DNA of 41,719 bases from Geobacteraceae bacterium (GCA_025356035.1 JANXYN010000201.1:1-41719); one strand, 5' to 3'. Counted from the first letter of the stretch, positions 24,858 to 36,131 are shown. Notes: generated from the sequence alone by a model not told the origin. Translations and numbers: made by a program.

Positions 24858-26558
24858 TCAAGCATTCAATACCATTTCATTGAGTGACGCACCTGCCGGG
24901 ACCATCGGCAGAACCTTCTCTTCGCGGGCAATCTTGAACTCCATCAGGACCGGGCCGGGGGTGTTGAAGGCCCGCTTGATGGTTGCCTCCACTTCGTCCG
25001 GCTTGGTGGCCTGGAGGCCGGTGGCGCCAAAAGCCTCAGCCAATTTGATGAAGTCGATGGGGAGTTCCATGCAGGTCGAGGAGTAGCGCTTGTCGAAGAA
25101 GAGCTCCTGCCACTGCCGTACCATGCCGAGGAAGTTATTGTTGAGAATGCAGATTTTCACCGGCAGCCGATTCTGCACCAGGGTGGCCAGTTCCTGCAGA
25201 TTCATCTGAAAGCCGCCGTCGCCGCAGATGGCGATGACCTGCCGGTCGGGAAAGGCCGCCTGTGCTCCCATGGCTGCAGGGAGGCCGTAGCCCATGGTAC
25301 CGAGGCCGCCGGAGGAGAGGAGGGTGCGGGGCCGGGTAAAACCGAAGAACTGGGCGGTCCACATCTGGTGTTGCCCCACATCGGTTGCGATGATGGCATC
25401 TTCGTCAGAGAGTTCGCGAAGTTTCTGGATCACGTACTGGGGCTTAATCACCGATGTCGACTGCTTGTACGTGAGAGGGTGCTTGGCCTTCCAGCCGTCA
25501 ATTTCCTTCAACCAAGGCTCAATTGCCTGCTTGAACTCCCTGACTTTGTCCGCGCGCTCTTCAATGAACTTCAGTTGCTGTTTCAGCACGTCCTTCACAT
25601 CGCCGACGATGGGGAGGTCGACCCGGACGTTCTTCTTGATCGAAGTCGGGTCCACATCCACATGGATGATCTTGGCGTGGGTGGCAAAGGTGGCGATCTT
25701 GCCGGTGACCCGGTCGTCAAAACGGGCGCCGATTGCCAACAGCAAATCACAGTCGGTCATGGCCATGTTGGCGTAATAGGTGCCGTGCATGCCGAGGAGC
25801 CCGAGGGAGAGTGGATCAGTTTCCGGAAACGAGCCGAGGCCCATCAGGGTGGTGGTGACTGGCACGTTAAGTTTTCTGGCCAGGGCAGTCAGCTCTTCGG
25901 CCGCGTTGGCCAAGATTACTCCGCCACCCACGTAGATCACCGGTTTTTTCGCAGTCAGCAGCATCTCTACCGCTTTTTCCACCTGCTTCGGGTGTCCTTC
26001 GATGGTCGGCTTATAGCCACGGATCTCCACCGAATCTGGATATTTGAATTCGGTGGTGGCTACCTGGACGTTTTTCGGGAGGTCGATCAGCACCGGGCCG
26101 GGGCGGCCGGTCCGGGCGATATAGAACGCCTCTTTGACGATGGTGGCCAAATCACGGACGTCCTTCACCAGGAAGCTGTGCTTGGTGCAGGGCCGGGTGA
26201 TGCCGATTATGTCCACTTCCTGGAAGGCGTCGTTGCCGATCAGGGCGGTCGGCACCTGGCCGGTGATCACCACCAGCGGGATGGAATCCATGTAGGCGGT
26301 GGCAATGCCGGTGACGGTGTTGGTGGCGCCGGGGCCAGAGGTGGCAAGGGCAACCCCGACCTTCCCTGTGGCGCGGGCATAGCCGTCGGCGGCATGCACG
26401 CCGGCCTGTTCATGGCGGGGGAGGATGTGGTGGATATCCTTAAACGAGAAAAGCTCATCGTAGATATTGATGACCGTTCCACCAGGATAGCCGAAAATGG
26501 TATCCACCCCTTCCAGCTTGAGACACTCCAGTAAGATCTTCGCGCCGTTCATCTTCAT
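24858..26558 (-). CDS. ilvB: Acetolactate synthase large (catalytic) subunit
   Basis: Thiamine-diphosphate enzyme that condenses pyruvate (with a second pyruvate or 2-oxobutyrate), the first common step of valine and isoleucine synthesis. It has 566 residues and is full length. The N-terminal domain has [12 protein letters not shown] and [20 protein letters not shown] with the catalytic Glu of the TPP site. The C-terminal TPP motif runs [17 protein letters not shown] and ends [14 protein letters not shown] precedes the ATG at 26558 by about nine bases. It lies 45 bases after ilvD. Confidence 0.97.
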   Translation of the reverse strand: MKMNGAKILLECLKLEGVDTIFGYPGGTVINIYDELFSFKDIHHILPRHEQAGVHAADGYARATGKVGVALATSGPGATNTVTGIATAYMDSIPLVVITGQVPTALIGNDAFQEVDIIGITRPCTKHSFLVKDVRDLATIVKEAFYIARTGRPGPVLIDLPKNVQVATTEFKYPDSVEIRGYKPTIEGHPKQVEKAVEMLLTAKKPVIYVGGGVILANAAEELTALARKLNVPVTTTLMGLGSFPETDPLSLGLLGMHGTYYANMAMTDCDLLLAIGARFDDRVTGKIATFATHAKIIHVDVDPTSIKKNVRVDLPIVGDVKDVLKQQLKFIEERADKVREFKQAIEPWLKEIDGWKAKHPLTYKQSTSVIKPQYVIQKLRELSDEDAIIATDVGQHQMWTAQFFGFTRPRTLLSSGGLGTMGYGLPAAMGAQAAFPDRQVIAICGDGGFQMNLQELATLVQNRLPVKICILNNNFLGMVRQWQELFFDKRYSSTCMELPIDFIKLAEAFGATGLQATKPDEVEATIKRAFNTPGPVLMEFKIAREEKVLPMVPAGASLNEMVLNA

Positions 26559-26603
26559 AACAGCAAACCCTCCAACTTAGCCCTTAGCCTTCAGCCTGAT
26601 TTA

Positions 26604-28265
26604 TTAGTCCGCCGAGGTTATTGCCCCAGTATAGGCCGACTTCACCACTTTTGCATACCTGGCAAGCCAACCGGTCTTAATCTTTGGCTCAGGAGCACGC
26701 CACTTGCTGAGGCGGTCCTGAAGGGTCTTCTCATCCACCTTGAGCTCCAGCCTGCGGGCTGGGATATCCAGGACGATTGTGTCTCCCTCTTCCACCAGTG
26801 CGATGGGACCTCCCTCGGCGGCTTCCGGCGAGATATGACCGACGCAGGGACCACGGGTGCCGCCGGAAAAGCGGCCGTCGGTGATGAGTGCCACCGAATC
26901 GCCAAGGCCAAGGCCCATCAGGGTGGCGGTCGGTGCCAGCATTTCGCGCATTCCCGGTCCCCCCTTAGGCCCTTCATAGCGGATCACCACGCAATCTCCG
27001 GCCTTGATCTTCCCCCCCATCAGGGCGGCCATGGCTGACTCTTCAGAATCAAAGCAGCGGGCGGTACCGGTAAACTGCATCATGGCTGCCGATACGCCGG
27101 ATTGCTTCACTACCGCCCCCTTGGGGGCGAGGTTGCCAAACAGTACCGCGATCCCGCCTTCCTGTTTGACCGGGTTGGAAAGCGGATGGATCACCTGCTC
27201 ATCTATGTTTTCGATGCTCGCCGCCAGCTGCAGGGTGGAAAGACCCAGCACTGTCGGGTTGTCCTTGATCTTGCTCCCCAGTTGCTTCAGTACACCCAGC
27301 ACACCGCCGGCAATATCCAGGTCTTCCATGAAGTAGTCGCCTGCCGGGTTCATGGATGCGATCTGCGGGGTCTCTTTGGAGAGTTGGTCAAACAGCTCCA
27401 GTGGCAGTTCTACGCCGGCTTCGCGAGCGATGGCAAGGAGGTGGAGCACGGTGTTGGAGGAGCCGCCGAGGGCCAGGTCGACTCGAATCGCGTTTTCGAA
27501 GGCGGCACGGGTCATGATCTGGCGCGGGGTCACATTCTTCTGCACCAGCTCGACGATTTTCTCCCCGGAGGCGAAGGCGATCCGCCGTTTCAGCGCCGAC
27601 ACTGCCAGGGCGGTGCCACAGCGCGGGAGACTCATGCCGAGGGTTTCGGTGAGGATCGCCATGGTATTGGCGGTGAACAGTCCCTGACAAGACCCCATCC
27701 CGGGGCAGGCGTTATCCTCACAGATCTTCAGTTCTTTCTCGTCAATGACCCCGGCCTTGTAGCGGGCCATGGCTTCAAAGGTATCGCTGACGAAGGAATA
27801 GCGGCGTCCGGCGCTGCCACGGCCCGACATCATCGGCCCGGCCGTCACTACGATGGTCGGAATATCAAGCCTGGCGGCGCCCATCAGCATGCCGGGGGTG
27901 ATCTTGTCGCAGTTGGTCAGCAGCACCAGCCCGTCGAGGCGGTGCGCCTCGGCCACCGATTCGATCATGTCGGCGATCAGCTCCCGGGTCGGCAGGGAAT
28001 AGTGCATCCCCTTATGCCCCATGGCAATACCGTCACAGACGCCGGGAATGCCAAAGAAAAAGGAGTAGCCGCCGCCGGTGTGAACACCCTTCTCGATGAA
28101 TCGTTCCAGGTCGCGCATTCCCACATGGCCGGGAATCAGATCGGTGAAGCTGGTGGCCACCCCGATGAACGGTTTGCCCATCTCGCTTTCGGGTACGCCG
28201 GTTCCCTTGATCAGAGCCCGGTGCGGGGTCCGCTCGAGCCCTTTTTTGATGGTGTCGCTACGCAT
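26604..28265 (-). CDS. ilvD: Dihydroxy-acid dehydratase
   Basis: Third common step of valine/isoleucine synthesis, dehydrating dihydroxy acids with an Fe-S cluster. The start ATG at 28265 ([18 protein letters not shown]) gives 553 residues, the normal length; another ATG at 28298 would add 11. Cluster and active-site motifs are intact: [39 protein letters not shown], and [20 protein letters not shown] near the C-terminus. It is the first gene of the ilvD-ilvB-ilvN-ilvC series. Confidence 0.97.
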   Translation of the reverse strand: MRSDTIKKGLERTPHRALIKGTGVPESEMGKPFIGVATSFTDLIPGHVGMRDLERFIEKGVHTGGGYSFFFGIPGVCDGIAMGHKGMHYSLPTRELIADMIESVAEAHRLDGLVLLTNCDKITPGMLMGAARLDIPTIVVTAGPMMSGRGSAGRRYSFVSDTFEAMARYKAGVIDEKELKICEDNACPGMGSCQGLFTANTMAILTETLGMSLPRCGTALAVSALKRRIAFASGEKIVELVQKNVTPRQIMTRAAFENAIRVDLALGGSSNTVLHLLAIAREAGVELPLELFDQLSKETPQIASMNPAGDYFMEDLDIAGGVLGVLKQLGSKIKDNPTVLGLSTLQLAASIENIDEQVIHPLSNPVKQEGGIAVLFGNLAPKGAVVKQSGVSAAMMQFTGTARCFDSEESAMAALMGGKIKAGDCVVIRYEGPKGGPGMREMLAPTATLMGLGLGDSVALITDGRFSGGTRGPCVGHISPEAAEGGPIALVEEGDTIVLDIPARRLELKVDEKTLQDRLSKWRAPEPKIKTGWLARYAKVVKSAYTGAITSAD

Positions 28266-28363
28266 CTGTTCGCCTCGGTAAACCGATTTCACCTGCATAT
28301 TAACGAGCAGGGCCTGATAAATCAAGCCCCGCCAGGAAACTTCCCCCCAAGGGGTGGAGTATG

Positions 28364-28392
28364 AACATAATACATTCGGTCCCAACTGTCAA
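28364..28392 (-). promoter_or_regulatory. Candidate promoter of the ilv operon
   Basis: Minus-strand TTGACA (28392-28387) followed after 17 bases by TATGTT (28369-28364). A TATTAT also lies nearby but with only a 14-base spacer. The leader to ilvD is ~95 bases and includes CCCCTTGGGG; no T-box was recognised. Confidence 0.5.
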
Positions 28393-28408
28393 TATGAATA
28401 GAATAGCG

Positions 28409-29101
28409 TTATAGAGTTTCTCTTTGCAATTTAGCCAGTTCCGCCTCTGAGGGACGGATATAAACCGGGTTGAGCGAGGGGAGGGAGGGAAGGTCTCCTC
28501 TGGCAAAGGCCGCCGCGGCGAGCAGCGCTCCGCTGGAAGCACGTGGTACGTGGCACGTGGAGGGAGGAAAGATCGCCAATGCACCGAGCGTGGCGGTGAT
28601 CTGCTCCCGGTAGCGACGCGCCCCTTCCCCTACAAATATGGTAGCTTCGGTGATGGTTGCCAGAAACTGACCGGGATTAATTACAGATTCGGCACTAAGC
28701 GCTTCTGGTTGATCGGTGCAGCGATAGACAGCGGTGTAAACCTCATTTTTGCGTGCATCCAGCATGGCACAAACCTGATGGTCAGCCCAGGGAATGTTCA
28801 TGGCAAGCATCGCCAGCGATGAAAAGCCGGCCACTGGTCTATTGGCAGCAAGCGCGAGACCCTTTACCGTGGCAACCCCGACCCGCAGGCCGGTGAACGA
28901 ACCGGGGCCAAGGGCGACACCAAAGCCATCGAGGTCGGCAAAGGTCATTGCCGCATCGGTAACAGCCATCTCCACGCTTTTCAGGAGCTGCCCGGACATG
29001 GGCCGATCCAGGTTCAACAGGTATTCGGCAACCAGCCGCCCGCCGGAGGTGATGGCCACACTGCAGGCGGTGGAAGAGGTGTCGATGGTGAGGAGTTTCA
29101 A
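28409..29101 (-). CDS. tsaB: tRNA threonylcarbamoyladenosine synthesis protein TsaB
   Basis: Partner of TsaD in making the t6A modification of ANN-decoding tRNAs; about 230 residues. The N-terminus KLLTIDTSSTACSVAI, FGVALGPGSFTGLRVGVATVKGLA and MLDARKNEVYTAVYR are characteristic of the ASKHA-fold TsaB family. No ATG fits: a TTG at 29101 overlaps the rseP stop as TTGA and gives the usual 'M-K-L-L-T-I-D' start, while a GTG at 29110 adds three residues. Neither has a strong ribosome site, so expression probably depends on coupling to rseP. Inside the gene a heptamer (Y-ACGTGG) is repeated three times at 28540-28560. Confidence 0.92.
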   Translation of the reverse strand: MKLLTIDTSSTACSVAITSGGRLVAEYLLNLDRPMSGQLLKSVEMAVTDAAMTFADLDGFGVALGPGSFTGLRVGVATVKGLALAANRPVAGFSSLAMLAMNIPWADHQVCAMLDARKNEVYTAVYRCTDQPEALSAESVINPGQFLATITEATIFVGEGARRYREQITATLGALAIFPPSTCHVPRASSGALLAAAAFARGDLPSLPSLNPVYIRPSEAELAKLQRETL

Positions 29102-30171
29102 TTCAGCCACTGTCTGAAGACGTAGCGGTCCACGTCCAGATATATTGCCAATAGCATGAGTGCGATCAGTAGCATCAGGCCAATCTGCTGTGCAATTTCC
29201 CTGGCCCGCGGTGTGACCGGCCGGCGGAAGATCAGTTCCCACAGATTGAAGGCGATGTGGCCGCCGTCCAGAATGGGAATGGGAAGGAGGTTAAGGATCC
29301 CCAGGTTGATGCTCAGCCCGGCCAGAAAGCCGACGAAGCTGACGATGCCAGCTGCAGCCTGTTGCCCGGCCACGTCGGCGATCCGTAGCGGACCGCCAAG
29401 GTTTTCCCGGAGCGAAATTTTTCCCTCTACCAGCTTCACCAGTACTGTTGTGGTCAGTCGTGTTACATCCCAGGCGAGTTCACTCCCCTTGATGACCGCC
29501 TCGCCCGGAGCAAACCGTTTGGTTATGGTGTCGTTGGCTGATACAACCCCGATCACCGGCCGCGTTATCGTTTCCCCGAGTTGGTCCTTCCCCGATGTAG
29601 TTTCCGGGATTACCCGAAAGTTGAGTTCTGCGTCGCCGCGTTTCACCTTGATCTGCAACTCGCTGCCAGCGCTTTCCTGGACCGCGCCTTGCAACTCACT
29701 CCAAAGATTGACCGGCTTGCCGTTGATGGCTGTTATTACGTCATTATTCTGCAGGCCGGCACGGGCGGCGGGGCGGTCTTTGATCACGTTGATTTTTGAG
29801 GTAAATGCCGGAAAGCCAACCATCATGACGAGAACGAAGACCAGCCAGGCAAAGAACAGATTGAACAACGGGCCGGCTGCCACAATGGCAATCCGCTGGA
29901 TGGGTGTCTTGGCGGCAAAGGAACGGTGCTGCTCTTCAGGGGGGACTTCTCCTTCTTCCCCTTCGCCAAGCATCTTTACGTAGCCACCGAGCGGGAAGGC
30001 AGAAATGAGATACTCGGTTTCGCCCATCTTCCGGCCAATCAGCTTTGGTCCGAAGCCGAGAGAAAACTTGTCGACCCTGACCCCGAACAGCTTGGCCACC
30101 AGGAAGTGGCCGAATTCGTGGACGAAGATAAGGATACCGATGGCGATGACAAAAGAGAGGAGGTAGTGCAT
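29098..30171 (-). CDS. rseP: RIP metalloprotease RseP (site-2 protease)
   Basis: Intramembrane zinc protease of envelope stress signalling, 357 residues. The HEFGH motif is at residues 18-22 in the first membrane segment, and LLPIPILDGGHI near residue 295 carries the third zinc ligand. One PDZ domain lies in between (INVIKDRPAARAGLQNNDVI), compared with two in E. coli. The ATG at 30171 follows AAGGAG. It belongs to the conserved cdsA-dxr-rseP series; the usual downstream bamA is not here, tsaB follows instead. Confidence 0.96.
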   Translation of the reverse strand: MHYLLSFVIAIGILIFVHEFGHFLVAKLFGVRVDKFSLGFGPKLIGRKMGETEYLISAFPLGGYVKMLGEGEEGEVPPEEQHRSFAAKTPIQRIAIVAAGPLFNLFFAWLVFVLVMMVGFPAFTSKINVIKDRPAARAGLQNNDVITAINGKPVNLWSELQGAVQESAGSELQIKVKRGDAELNFRVIPETTSGKDQLGETITRPVIGVVSANDTITKRFAPGEAVIKGSELAWDVTRLTTTVLVKLVEGKISLRENLGGPLRIADVAGQQAAAGIVSFVGFLAGLSINLGILNLLPIPILDGGHIAFNLWELIFRRPVTPRAREIAQQIGLMLLIALMLLAIYLDVDRYVFRQWLN

Positions 30172-30208
30172 GGCTTACTGCTCCTTTATGGAATAAGCTA
30201 GAGTTATC

Positions 30209-31369
30209 CTAGGCAAGGTTGATACCCAGCAGCTCCCGGCCCTTCTCCCGGCCCCATCTGTCTGCGTGGAGCACTGCTTCAATGGAGTCCAGCGAATGGG
30301 GCTGATGGGCGTCCATGGTCTTCTCGATAGTGGCAGCGATGGCGGGGAAACTGATTTTGCCGCGGAGGAACGCCTCGACCGCCACTTCGTTGGCGGCATT
30401 CATCACCGCCGGCATGCTTTCGCCATCGTCCAGCGCCCGGTAGGCAAGCTTCAGTGCCGGGAATCTACCATGGTCGGGATTGAAAAAAGTAAGGCCAGAC
30501 AGCGTAGTTAAATCGAGAGGTTTGACCCCGGTCGGCACCCGCCCGGGATAGGTCAGGGCGTAAGCGATGGGGGCTTTCATGTCGGGAACCCCAAGCTGGG
30601 CCATCACGCAGCCATCTACATATTCAACCATTGAATGAATGATGCTCTGCGGATGAATATTGACTGAGATACGCTCTGCTGGCATGTCAAAGAGCCACCG
30701 CGCCTCGATCACCTCCAGCCCCTTGTTCATCATGGATGCGGAGTCGATGGTTATTTTCTGCCCCATGCTCCAGTTGGGGTGGGCGAGGGCATCCTTGACC
30801 GACACCTGCGCCAGCCGCTCCAGCGGGAAATTGAGAAACGGTCCGCCGGAAGCTGTGAGGATGATGCGCCGTACGTCTTCGCTCCGGTGACCCTGCAGCG
30901 ACTGAAACACGGCACTGTGCTCGCTGTCAACCGGGTAGAGTTTAACTCCCATCTCCTTCACCAGCGCCATGATTAGGCGACCGGCGGTGACCAGCGTCTC
31001 CTTGTTGGCCAGCGCCACATCCTTGCCAGCCTTGATGGCGGCAGCGGTTGGCACAAGACCGGCGGCGCCGACGATGGCTGCAACCACCATGCTGGTATCG
31101 CTGGCGGTTGCGGCGGCAATCAGGCCGGGCACGCCGAACAGAATCTCCGGTTTCTTGCCGGTAAGCAACTGCCCAAGTTTTTTTGCCGAATCTTCAGTAA
31201 GGACCGCCACCAGCTGTGGTGAGAATTCCTCGATCTGCTGTTTGAGCAGTTCCAGGTTGTTGCCGGCGGTGAGCGCCACCACGGAAAACTTGTCCCGATG
31301 GGCCGCCACGATCTCCAGGGTGCTCACCCCGATGGAACCGGTGGAACCCAGAATCGTCAGTTTTTTCAT
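30209..31369 (-). CDS. dxr: 1-deoxy-D-xylulose 5-phosphate reductoisomerase
   Basis: First committed step of the MEP isoprenoid pathway, NADPH- and metal-dependent; 386 residues. The NADPH loop [16 protein letters not shown] is at the N-terminus. [13 protein letters not shown] (metal-binding Asp/Glu), ILTASGGPF and [20 protein letters not shown] (substrate loop) are intact. The ATG at 31369 follows AGGGA by a few bases. It supplies isoprenoid units for UppS, encoded two genes upstream. Confidence 0.97.
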   Translation of the reverse strand: MKKLTILGSTGSIGVSTLEIVAAHRDKFSVVALTAGNNLELLKQQIEEFSPQLVAVLTEDSAKKLGQLLTGKKPEILFGVPGLIAAATASDTSMVVAAIVGAAGLVPTAAAIKAGKDVALANKETLVTAGRLIMALVKEMGVKLYPVDSEHSAVFQSLQGHRSEDVRRIILTASGGPFLNFPLERLAQVSVKDALAHPNWSMGQKITIDSASMMNKGLEVIEARWLFDMPAERISVNIHPQSIIHSMVEYVDGCVMAQLGVPDMKAPIAYALTYPGRVPTGVKPLDLTTLSGLTFFNPDHGRFPALKLAYRALDDGESMPAVMNAANEVAVEAFLRGKISFPAIAATIEKTMDAHQPHSLDSIEAVLHADRWGREKGRELLGINLA

Positions 31370-31389
31370 AATCCCTCGCTGAAAAAGGC

Positions 31390-32166
31390 TTATCTCTGGT
31401 AAAAGATCAGATAGGCGTAGTAAAAGGCGGCTGGCGCGGCAAACAGGACGCTGTCGAGTCGGTCGAGTATCCCGCCGTGGCCGGGGATGATCCGCCCCGA
31501 ATCCTTGACCCCGCAGCTTCGCTTCAATAGTGATTCAAAAAGGTCTCCCAGCTGTGCCAGACCGCCGAGGAGGAGGGGGATGGCGAGGCAGTCAAGCAGT
31601 GTCAGCCCCGGGAAAAAGGTGGCACGACTGATAAAGGCGCCGGCAATGGCCCCTGCCAGTCCACCAAGCGCACCTTCCACGCTTTTGTTGGGGCTGACGG
31701 CGGGATAGAGTTTTCTCCTGCCGAGCGTACTCCCCACATAGTAGGCGGCAGTATCGCTAGCCATGACGATAACCAGCAGCAGGAAAATCCACTGGATGCC
31801 GTCCGGTACCCCCCGCAACAAAGAGAGATGGGTCAGGAGCAGCGGCACGTAGAAAAAGCCCATGCACAACAGCGCGGTTTCGGTGGCTGCCTGGCGGATC
31901 TCGTTGAACCTGAACAGGAGCAGGATCGCAAAGACAAGGACGAGCAGGGTGAGGGTAAAGAGGAGCCCGACTGGTCCCAGATAAAAAGCCGCCAGCGGTA
32001 GCAATGCTCCGGCACCTGTGGCCAGCATCCCATCAAGTCTTCGGCCGGGGAGGGCCATCCGGTAAAACTCGTCCAGGCCGAGCAGGGAAAGCACAAATAC
32101 CAGGCAGACGAACTGGAACTCGCTCCCGTAATAGATGAACGCAATGAGGAGGGGGAGGGCCACCAC
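31390..32166 (-). CDS. cdsA: Phosphatidate cytidylyltransferase
   Basis: Makes CDP-diacylglycerol, the precursor used by PssA; a multi-pass inner-membrane protein. The family signature is near the C-terminus: [25 protein letters not shown], with [17 protein letters not shown] and [12 protein letters not shown] earlier. The start is unusual. The first canonical codon is GTG at 32166, but the perfect AGGAGG ribosome site (32199-32194) points six bases downstream to ATC at 32187. That would give I-K-R-L-L-T-G before the GTG, just as CdsA homologues usually begin 'M-x-K-R-L-L-T-G'. The coordinates use the GTG; the true start is probably 32187. Confidence 0.93.
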   Translation of the reverse strand: MVALPLLIAFIYYGSEFQFVCLVFVLSLLGLDEFYRMALPGRRLDGMLATGAGALLPLAAFYLGPVGLLFTLTLLVLVFAILLLFRFNEIRQAATETALLCMGFFYVPLLLTHLSLLRGVPDGIQWIFLLLVIVMASDTAAYYVGSTLGRRKLYPAVSPNKSVEGALGGLAGAIAGAFISRATFFPGLTLLDCLAIPLLLGGLAQLGDLFESLLKRSCGVKDSGRIIPGHGGILDRLDSVLFAAPAAFYYAYLIFYQR

Positions 32167-32190
32167 CCCGGTCAGCAGCCGTTTGATAAG

Positions 32191-32931
32191 TTACCTCCTG
32201 GTGTCGAGCTGTTCGCTGGTCTTGCCAAACCGCCGTTCTCGGGCTTGGTAGTCATTCAGCGCCTTGTACAGCTCATTTTTGTTGAAGTCCGGCCAGCGCA
32301 CGTCGGTGAAATAAAGCTCCGTATAGGCGATCTGCCAGAGGAGAAAGTTGCTGATCCGCATTTCGCCGCTGGTTCTGATCAGGAAATCGGGTGCGGGGAT
32401 GGCGGGGGTGTAGAGATAGCTGGAAAATAGCTCTTCGTTGATCGCGTCGCCTGTGATTCTGCCGGCGGCCAGATCGGCTGCCAGTCGGGCGGCAGCCCGG
32501 GTAATCTCCTGCCGGGAGCCGTAGGAGAGGGCCAGGGTAAGGAGCATGCCATTGTTGGCGGCAGTCTTTGCCACCGCCTCATCCACCGCCTGGTTCACGT
32601 CCGCGGGGAGCTCCGTCAGCTCGCCGATAACGTTAAAGCGGATATTGTTCTGCATCATGCGCGGTGTTTCGGTCCGGATGTACTTTTTCAGCAAGGCCAT
32701 CAGGGCTTTCACTTCGGTCTTCGGCCGGAGCCAGTTTTCGGCGGAAAAGGCGTAGAGGGTGAGATAGCCGATCCCCAGCACGGAACAGGTTTCGACCACA
32801 TTTCTGACCGTCTCCACACCCTTCTGGTGGCCGACGATCCTTTGCAGCATCCGTTCCTGGGCCCAGCGGCCGTTACCATCCATGATAATGGCCAGGTGCC
32901 GGGGAAGTTTTTCAGGTTTTGCAACAGGCAT
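32191..32931 (-). CDS. uppS: Undecaprenyl diphosphate synthase
   Basis: Cis-prenyltransferase that makes the C55 lipid carrier for peptidoglycan and LPS O-antigen; 246 residues. Signatures: HLAIIMDGNGRWA with the catalytic Asp near residue 19, TLYAFSAENWLRP, and LIRTSGEMRISNFLLWQ with YTELYFTDVRWPDF. The ATG at 32931 follows AGGG; upstream in-frame codons cross an apparent hairpin and were not used. Its last codons contain the ribosome site of cdsA. Confidence 0.97.
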   Translation of the reverse strand: MPVAKPEKLPRHLAIIMDGNGRWAQERMLQRIVGHQKGVETVRNVVETCSVLGIGYLTLYAFSAENWLRPKTEVKALMALLKKYIRTETPRMMQNNIRFNVIGELTELPADVNQAVDEAVAKTAANNGMLLTLALSYGSRQEITRAAARLAADLAAGRITGDAINEELFSSYLYTPAIPAPDFLIRTSGEMRISNFLLWQIAYTELYFTDVRWPDFNKNELYKALNDYQARERRFGKTSEQLDTRR

Positions 32932-32946
32932 GGTTACCCTAGAAAC

Positions 32947-32973
32947 AAAAAAATCCCCTTTATTACCCTGGGG
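32947..32973 (-). terminator. Weak terminator or attenuator between frr and uppS
   Basis: On the minus strand CCCC (32973-32970) pairs with GGGG (32958-32955), followed by ATTTTTTTG. The short stem and long loop make it weak; it could modulate readthrough from frr into uppS-cdsA-dxr-rseP. Confidence 0.4.
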
Positions 32974-33030
32974 TGCGGCGGATTTAAGCACAATTCAGCT
33001 GGCATGGCAAGGGAAAAGAGGTCTGCCTGC

Positions 33031-33588
33031 TCAGACCTCCATCACCTCTTTCTCTTTATGGCTTACCACTTCGTCGACCTTGGCAACAAAGGTGTTGGTA
33101 ATGTCCTGCACCTCTTTCTCCGCCCGCTTGATATCGTCCTCGGAGATGTGCTTGTCCTTTTCCAGCTTCTTCAGTTCATCAATGGCCTCCCGGCGGATAT
33201 TGCGCAGGGCGATCTTGGCGTCCTCAGCCTGCTTCTTCATACTCTTGACGATATCCTTGCGCCGCTCCTCTGTCAAAGGCGGGAGGGGGAGGCGGATCAG
33301 CTTACCGTCATTGGCCGGGGTGAGCCCCAGGTTGGCATTGAGAATGGCCTTTTCGATGAGTGGGATCATCTTGGCATCCCAGGGCTGGATGGTGATCATC
33401 CGCGGCTCCGGTACTGCCAATGAGCCAACCTGACTGAGCGGCGCTGGACTGCCGTAATTGTCCACCTTGATATCATCGAGGAGCGTGATGCTGGCACGGC
33501 CGGTGCGGACTTTCTGGAATTCCTTGCGGAGCGCTTCCACCGTCTTTTCCATATGGGCCTTCATATTTTGCAAGACAGCCTTGGTCAT
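33031..33588 (-). CDS. frr: Ribosome recycling factor
   Basis: Splits post-termination ribosomes together with EF-G; 185 residues, the normal length. VRTGRASITLLDDIKVDNYG, PWDAKMIPLIEKAI, LPPLTEERRKDIVK and IRREAIDELKKLEKD are typical. The ATG at 33588 lies one base after the pyrH stop, and its ribosome site AAGGAGAG is made of the last pyrH codons, giving tight coupling. Confidence 0.98.
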   Translation of the reverse strand: MTKAVLQNMKAHMEKTVEALRKEFQKVRTGRASITLLDDIKVDNYGSPAPLSQVGSLAVPEPRMITIQPWDAKMIPLIEKAILNANLGLTPANDGKLIRLPLPPLTEERRKDIVKSMKKQAEDAKIALRNIRREAIDELKKLEKDKHISEDDIKRAEKEVQDITNTFVAKVDEVVSHKEKEVMEV

Positions 33589-33589
33589 G

Positions 33590-34321
<732 letters not shown>

Positions 34322-34384
34322 TTAGCTGCATCAATGTTGTGCTGCGTGAGCGGGAGGCCCGCCATCTGGTATTCCCAGGGCATG

Positions 34385-34412
34385 AAAAAGCCGGCCATTT
34401 GCATGGCCGGCT
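34385..34412 (-). terminator. Terminator after tsf
   Basis: Perfect ten-base arms AGCCGGCCAT (34412-34403) and ATGGCCGGCT (34398-34389), four-base loop, then TTTTC. It separates rpsB-tsf from pyrH-frr. Confidence 0.88.
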
Positions 34413-34424
34413 GGTGATCGCCCG

Positions 34425-35075
34425 TTAAGCGCCGACCGTCGCTGCAACTTCCGCGGCAAAGTCACTCTCTTTTTTGGCAAGCCCCTCGCCAAGGCTGAAC
34501 TTGGCAAAACGTCTGATGGAGACATTTTCGCCGATGGTGGCGATGGTCTCATTCAGGTAGGTCTGGACAGTCTTGTCCGGGTCCTTGACATACGGCTGTT
34601 CAAGTAGACAAATGTCTGCGTAGAACTTGTTGACCTGTCCCTCAATGATCTTTTCGATGATGTTGTCCGGTTTGCCTGACTCTCTCGCTTTGGCCCGGTA
34701 AATCTCCTTCTCGCGCTCCACAAGTTCGGCAGACACTTCCTCGCGGCGCACGAACTGGGGCGAAGCCGCGGCGATATGCATGGCGATATCCTTGACGAAG
34801 TTCTGGAAATTTTCGTTCTTGGCGACAAAGTCGGTCTCGCAATTTATTTCCACCAGGACCCCGATCTTGCCGCCTGCGTGGATGTAGGAGCCGACCAACC
34901 CTTCAGTAGCGGCCCGTCCGGACTTCTTGGAAGCAGCGGCCAGTCCCTTTTTCCGCAGGAAATCGATCGCTTTCTCATGGTCGCCAGCCGTTTCAGTCAG
35001 GGCCTTTTTGCAATCCATCAGTCCAGCGCCGGTGGCTTTTCTCAATTCATTTACCTGTGCTGCGGTAATGCTCAC
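34425..35075 (-). CDS. tsf: Elongation factor Ts
   Basis: Nucleotide exchange factor for EF-Tu, 216 residues (short form, with one core subdomain reduced compared with the 283-residue E. coli protein). The N-terminal domain [18 protein letters not shown] and the core [19 protein letters not shown] with [10 protein letters not shown] are signatures. The start is GTG at 35075 with GGAGG five bases upstream. It is the second gene of the rpsB-tsf unit, 104 bases after rpsB. Confidence 0.97.
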   Translation of the reverse strand: MSITAAQVNELRKATGAGLMDCKKALTETAGDHEKAIDFLRKKGLAAASKKSGRAATEGLVGSYIHAGGKIGVLVEINCETDFVAKNENFQNFVKDIAMHIAAASPQFVRREEVSAELVEREKEIYRAKARESGKPDNIIEKIIEGQVNKFYADICLLEQPYVKDPDKTVQTYLNETIATIGENVSIRRFAKFSLGEGLAKKESDFAAEVAATVGA

Positions 35076-35179
35076 GGTTATCCTCCACGACAGCCAGCGC
35101 AACTGCGCAGGCTCATCTAGTCAGTTGAAATTTGATCAGCGTTTCAGCCTAGAGCCAGAACTGCTCCAGGAGTCCACGG

Positions 35180-35959
35180 TTAGGCCTGGGCTGCGGCTTC
35201 TTCCGGTGCAAGACCTGCTTCAGCCGCGCTGGCTGAGCCAGCTTTTTCATCCTTGTCGCTGCGCAATCTGACTTCCCTGGACTGTGCCCCTTCGTTGACC
35301 GCATCGGCGATCTTGCTGGAGAGGAGCCGGATGGCGCGAATGGCGTCATCATTGCCGGGGATCACATAATCGATATCGTCAGGGTCGCAGTTAGTGTCAA
35401 CCACGGCTACTACCGCGATGCCAAGCTTCTTAGCTTCGCTGACACCGATTTCCTCGTTTTTCGGGTCCACCACGAACAGCACGCCGGGAAGCTTGTTCAT
35501 TCCCTTGATCCCGCCGAGGGTCTTCTCCAGTTTTTCCCGTTCCTTCTCCATCTGCATCGCTTCTTTTTTAGTATATGCCTCGATGGAGCCATCCTCGAAC
35601 ATGGCGTCAAGGCGCTTCAGTCGGTCGATGCTCTGTTTGACCGTGGCGAAATTGGTGAGCATCCCGCCGAGCCAGCGGTGGTTCACATAGAACATGCCGC
35701 AACGCTTGGCCTCCTCGATGATGGAGTCCTGGGCCTGTTTCTTGGTACCGACAAACAGCACCGTCTCGCCATTCTGGGCGGCATCCTTGACAAAGTTGTA
35801 GGCGTTTTTGAAGAGCCGTACCGTCTTCTGCAGGTCGATGATGTAGATTCCGTTCCGTGCGCCGAAAATATACGGTTTCATCTTCGGGTTCCAGCGCTTG
35901 GTCTGGTGGCCGAAGTGGACGCCGGCCTCCAGCAGTTCCTTCATGGTGATGTTTGACAT
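35180..35959 (-). CDS. rpsB: 30S ribosomal protein S2
   Basis: Small-subunit ribosomal protein, 259 residues. The ATG at 35959 ([19 protein letters not shown]) follows [42 protein letters not shown] and [19 protein letters not shown] are typical. The ~35 C-terminal residues are Ala/Glu-rich and charged, a variable extension seen in many bacteria. First gene of the leftward series, with its own promoter. Confidence 0.98.
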   Translation of the reverse strand: MSNITMKELLEAGVHFGHQTKRWNPKMKPYIFGARNGIYIIDLQKTVRLFKNAYNFVKDAAQNGETVLFVGTKKQAQDSIIEEAKRCGMFYVNHRWLGGMLTNFATVKQSIDRLKRLDAMFEDGSIEAYTKKEAMQMEKEREKLEKTLGGIKGMNKLPGVLFVVDPKNEEIGVSEAKKLGIAVVAVVDTNCDPDDIDYVIPGNDDAIRAIRLLSSKIADAVNEGAQSREVRLRSDKDEKAGSASAAEAGLAPEEAAAQA

Positions 35960-36067
35960 CGGTTCTCTCCTTTGGGTTTTTCCCTCCGCCCCGCTTGCTT
36001 CCAGATCCGCGCCAGTCGCGGACACCCACGGTCCAGCCGGGACGTGCGAAATTTTGTTCAGCTCATC

Positions 36068-36096
36068 TACATAGCACGTGTCAATTTATTTGGCAA
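36068..36096 (-). promoter_or_regulatory. Probable promoter of rpsB-tsf
   Basis: Minus-strand TTGCCA (36096-36091), 17 bases, TATGTA (36073-36068). The leader to rpsB is ~100 bases, in which autoregulation by S2 is possible but no structure was recognised. Confidence 0.65.
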
Positions 36097-36131
36097 GTAG
36101 AAATTTGCGGGACGGACCCCCCGGCTCGCTA

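Noticed and set aside
25368-28364. Long plus-strand open frames opposite ilvB and ilvD
   Set aside because: His/Gly/Val-rich shadow translations of firmly identified minus-strand genes.
28266-28408. Possible second T-box or leader-peptide attenuator before ilvD
   Set aside because: No T-box core, no run of Val/Ile/Leu codons and no terminator were found.
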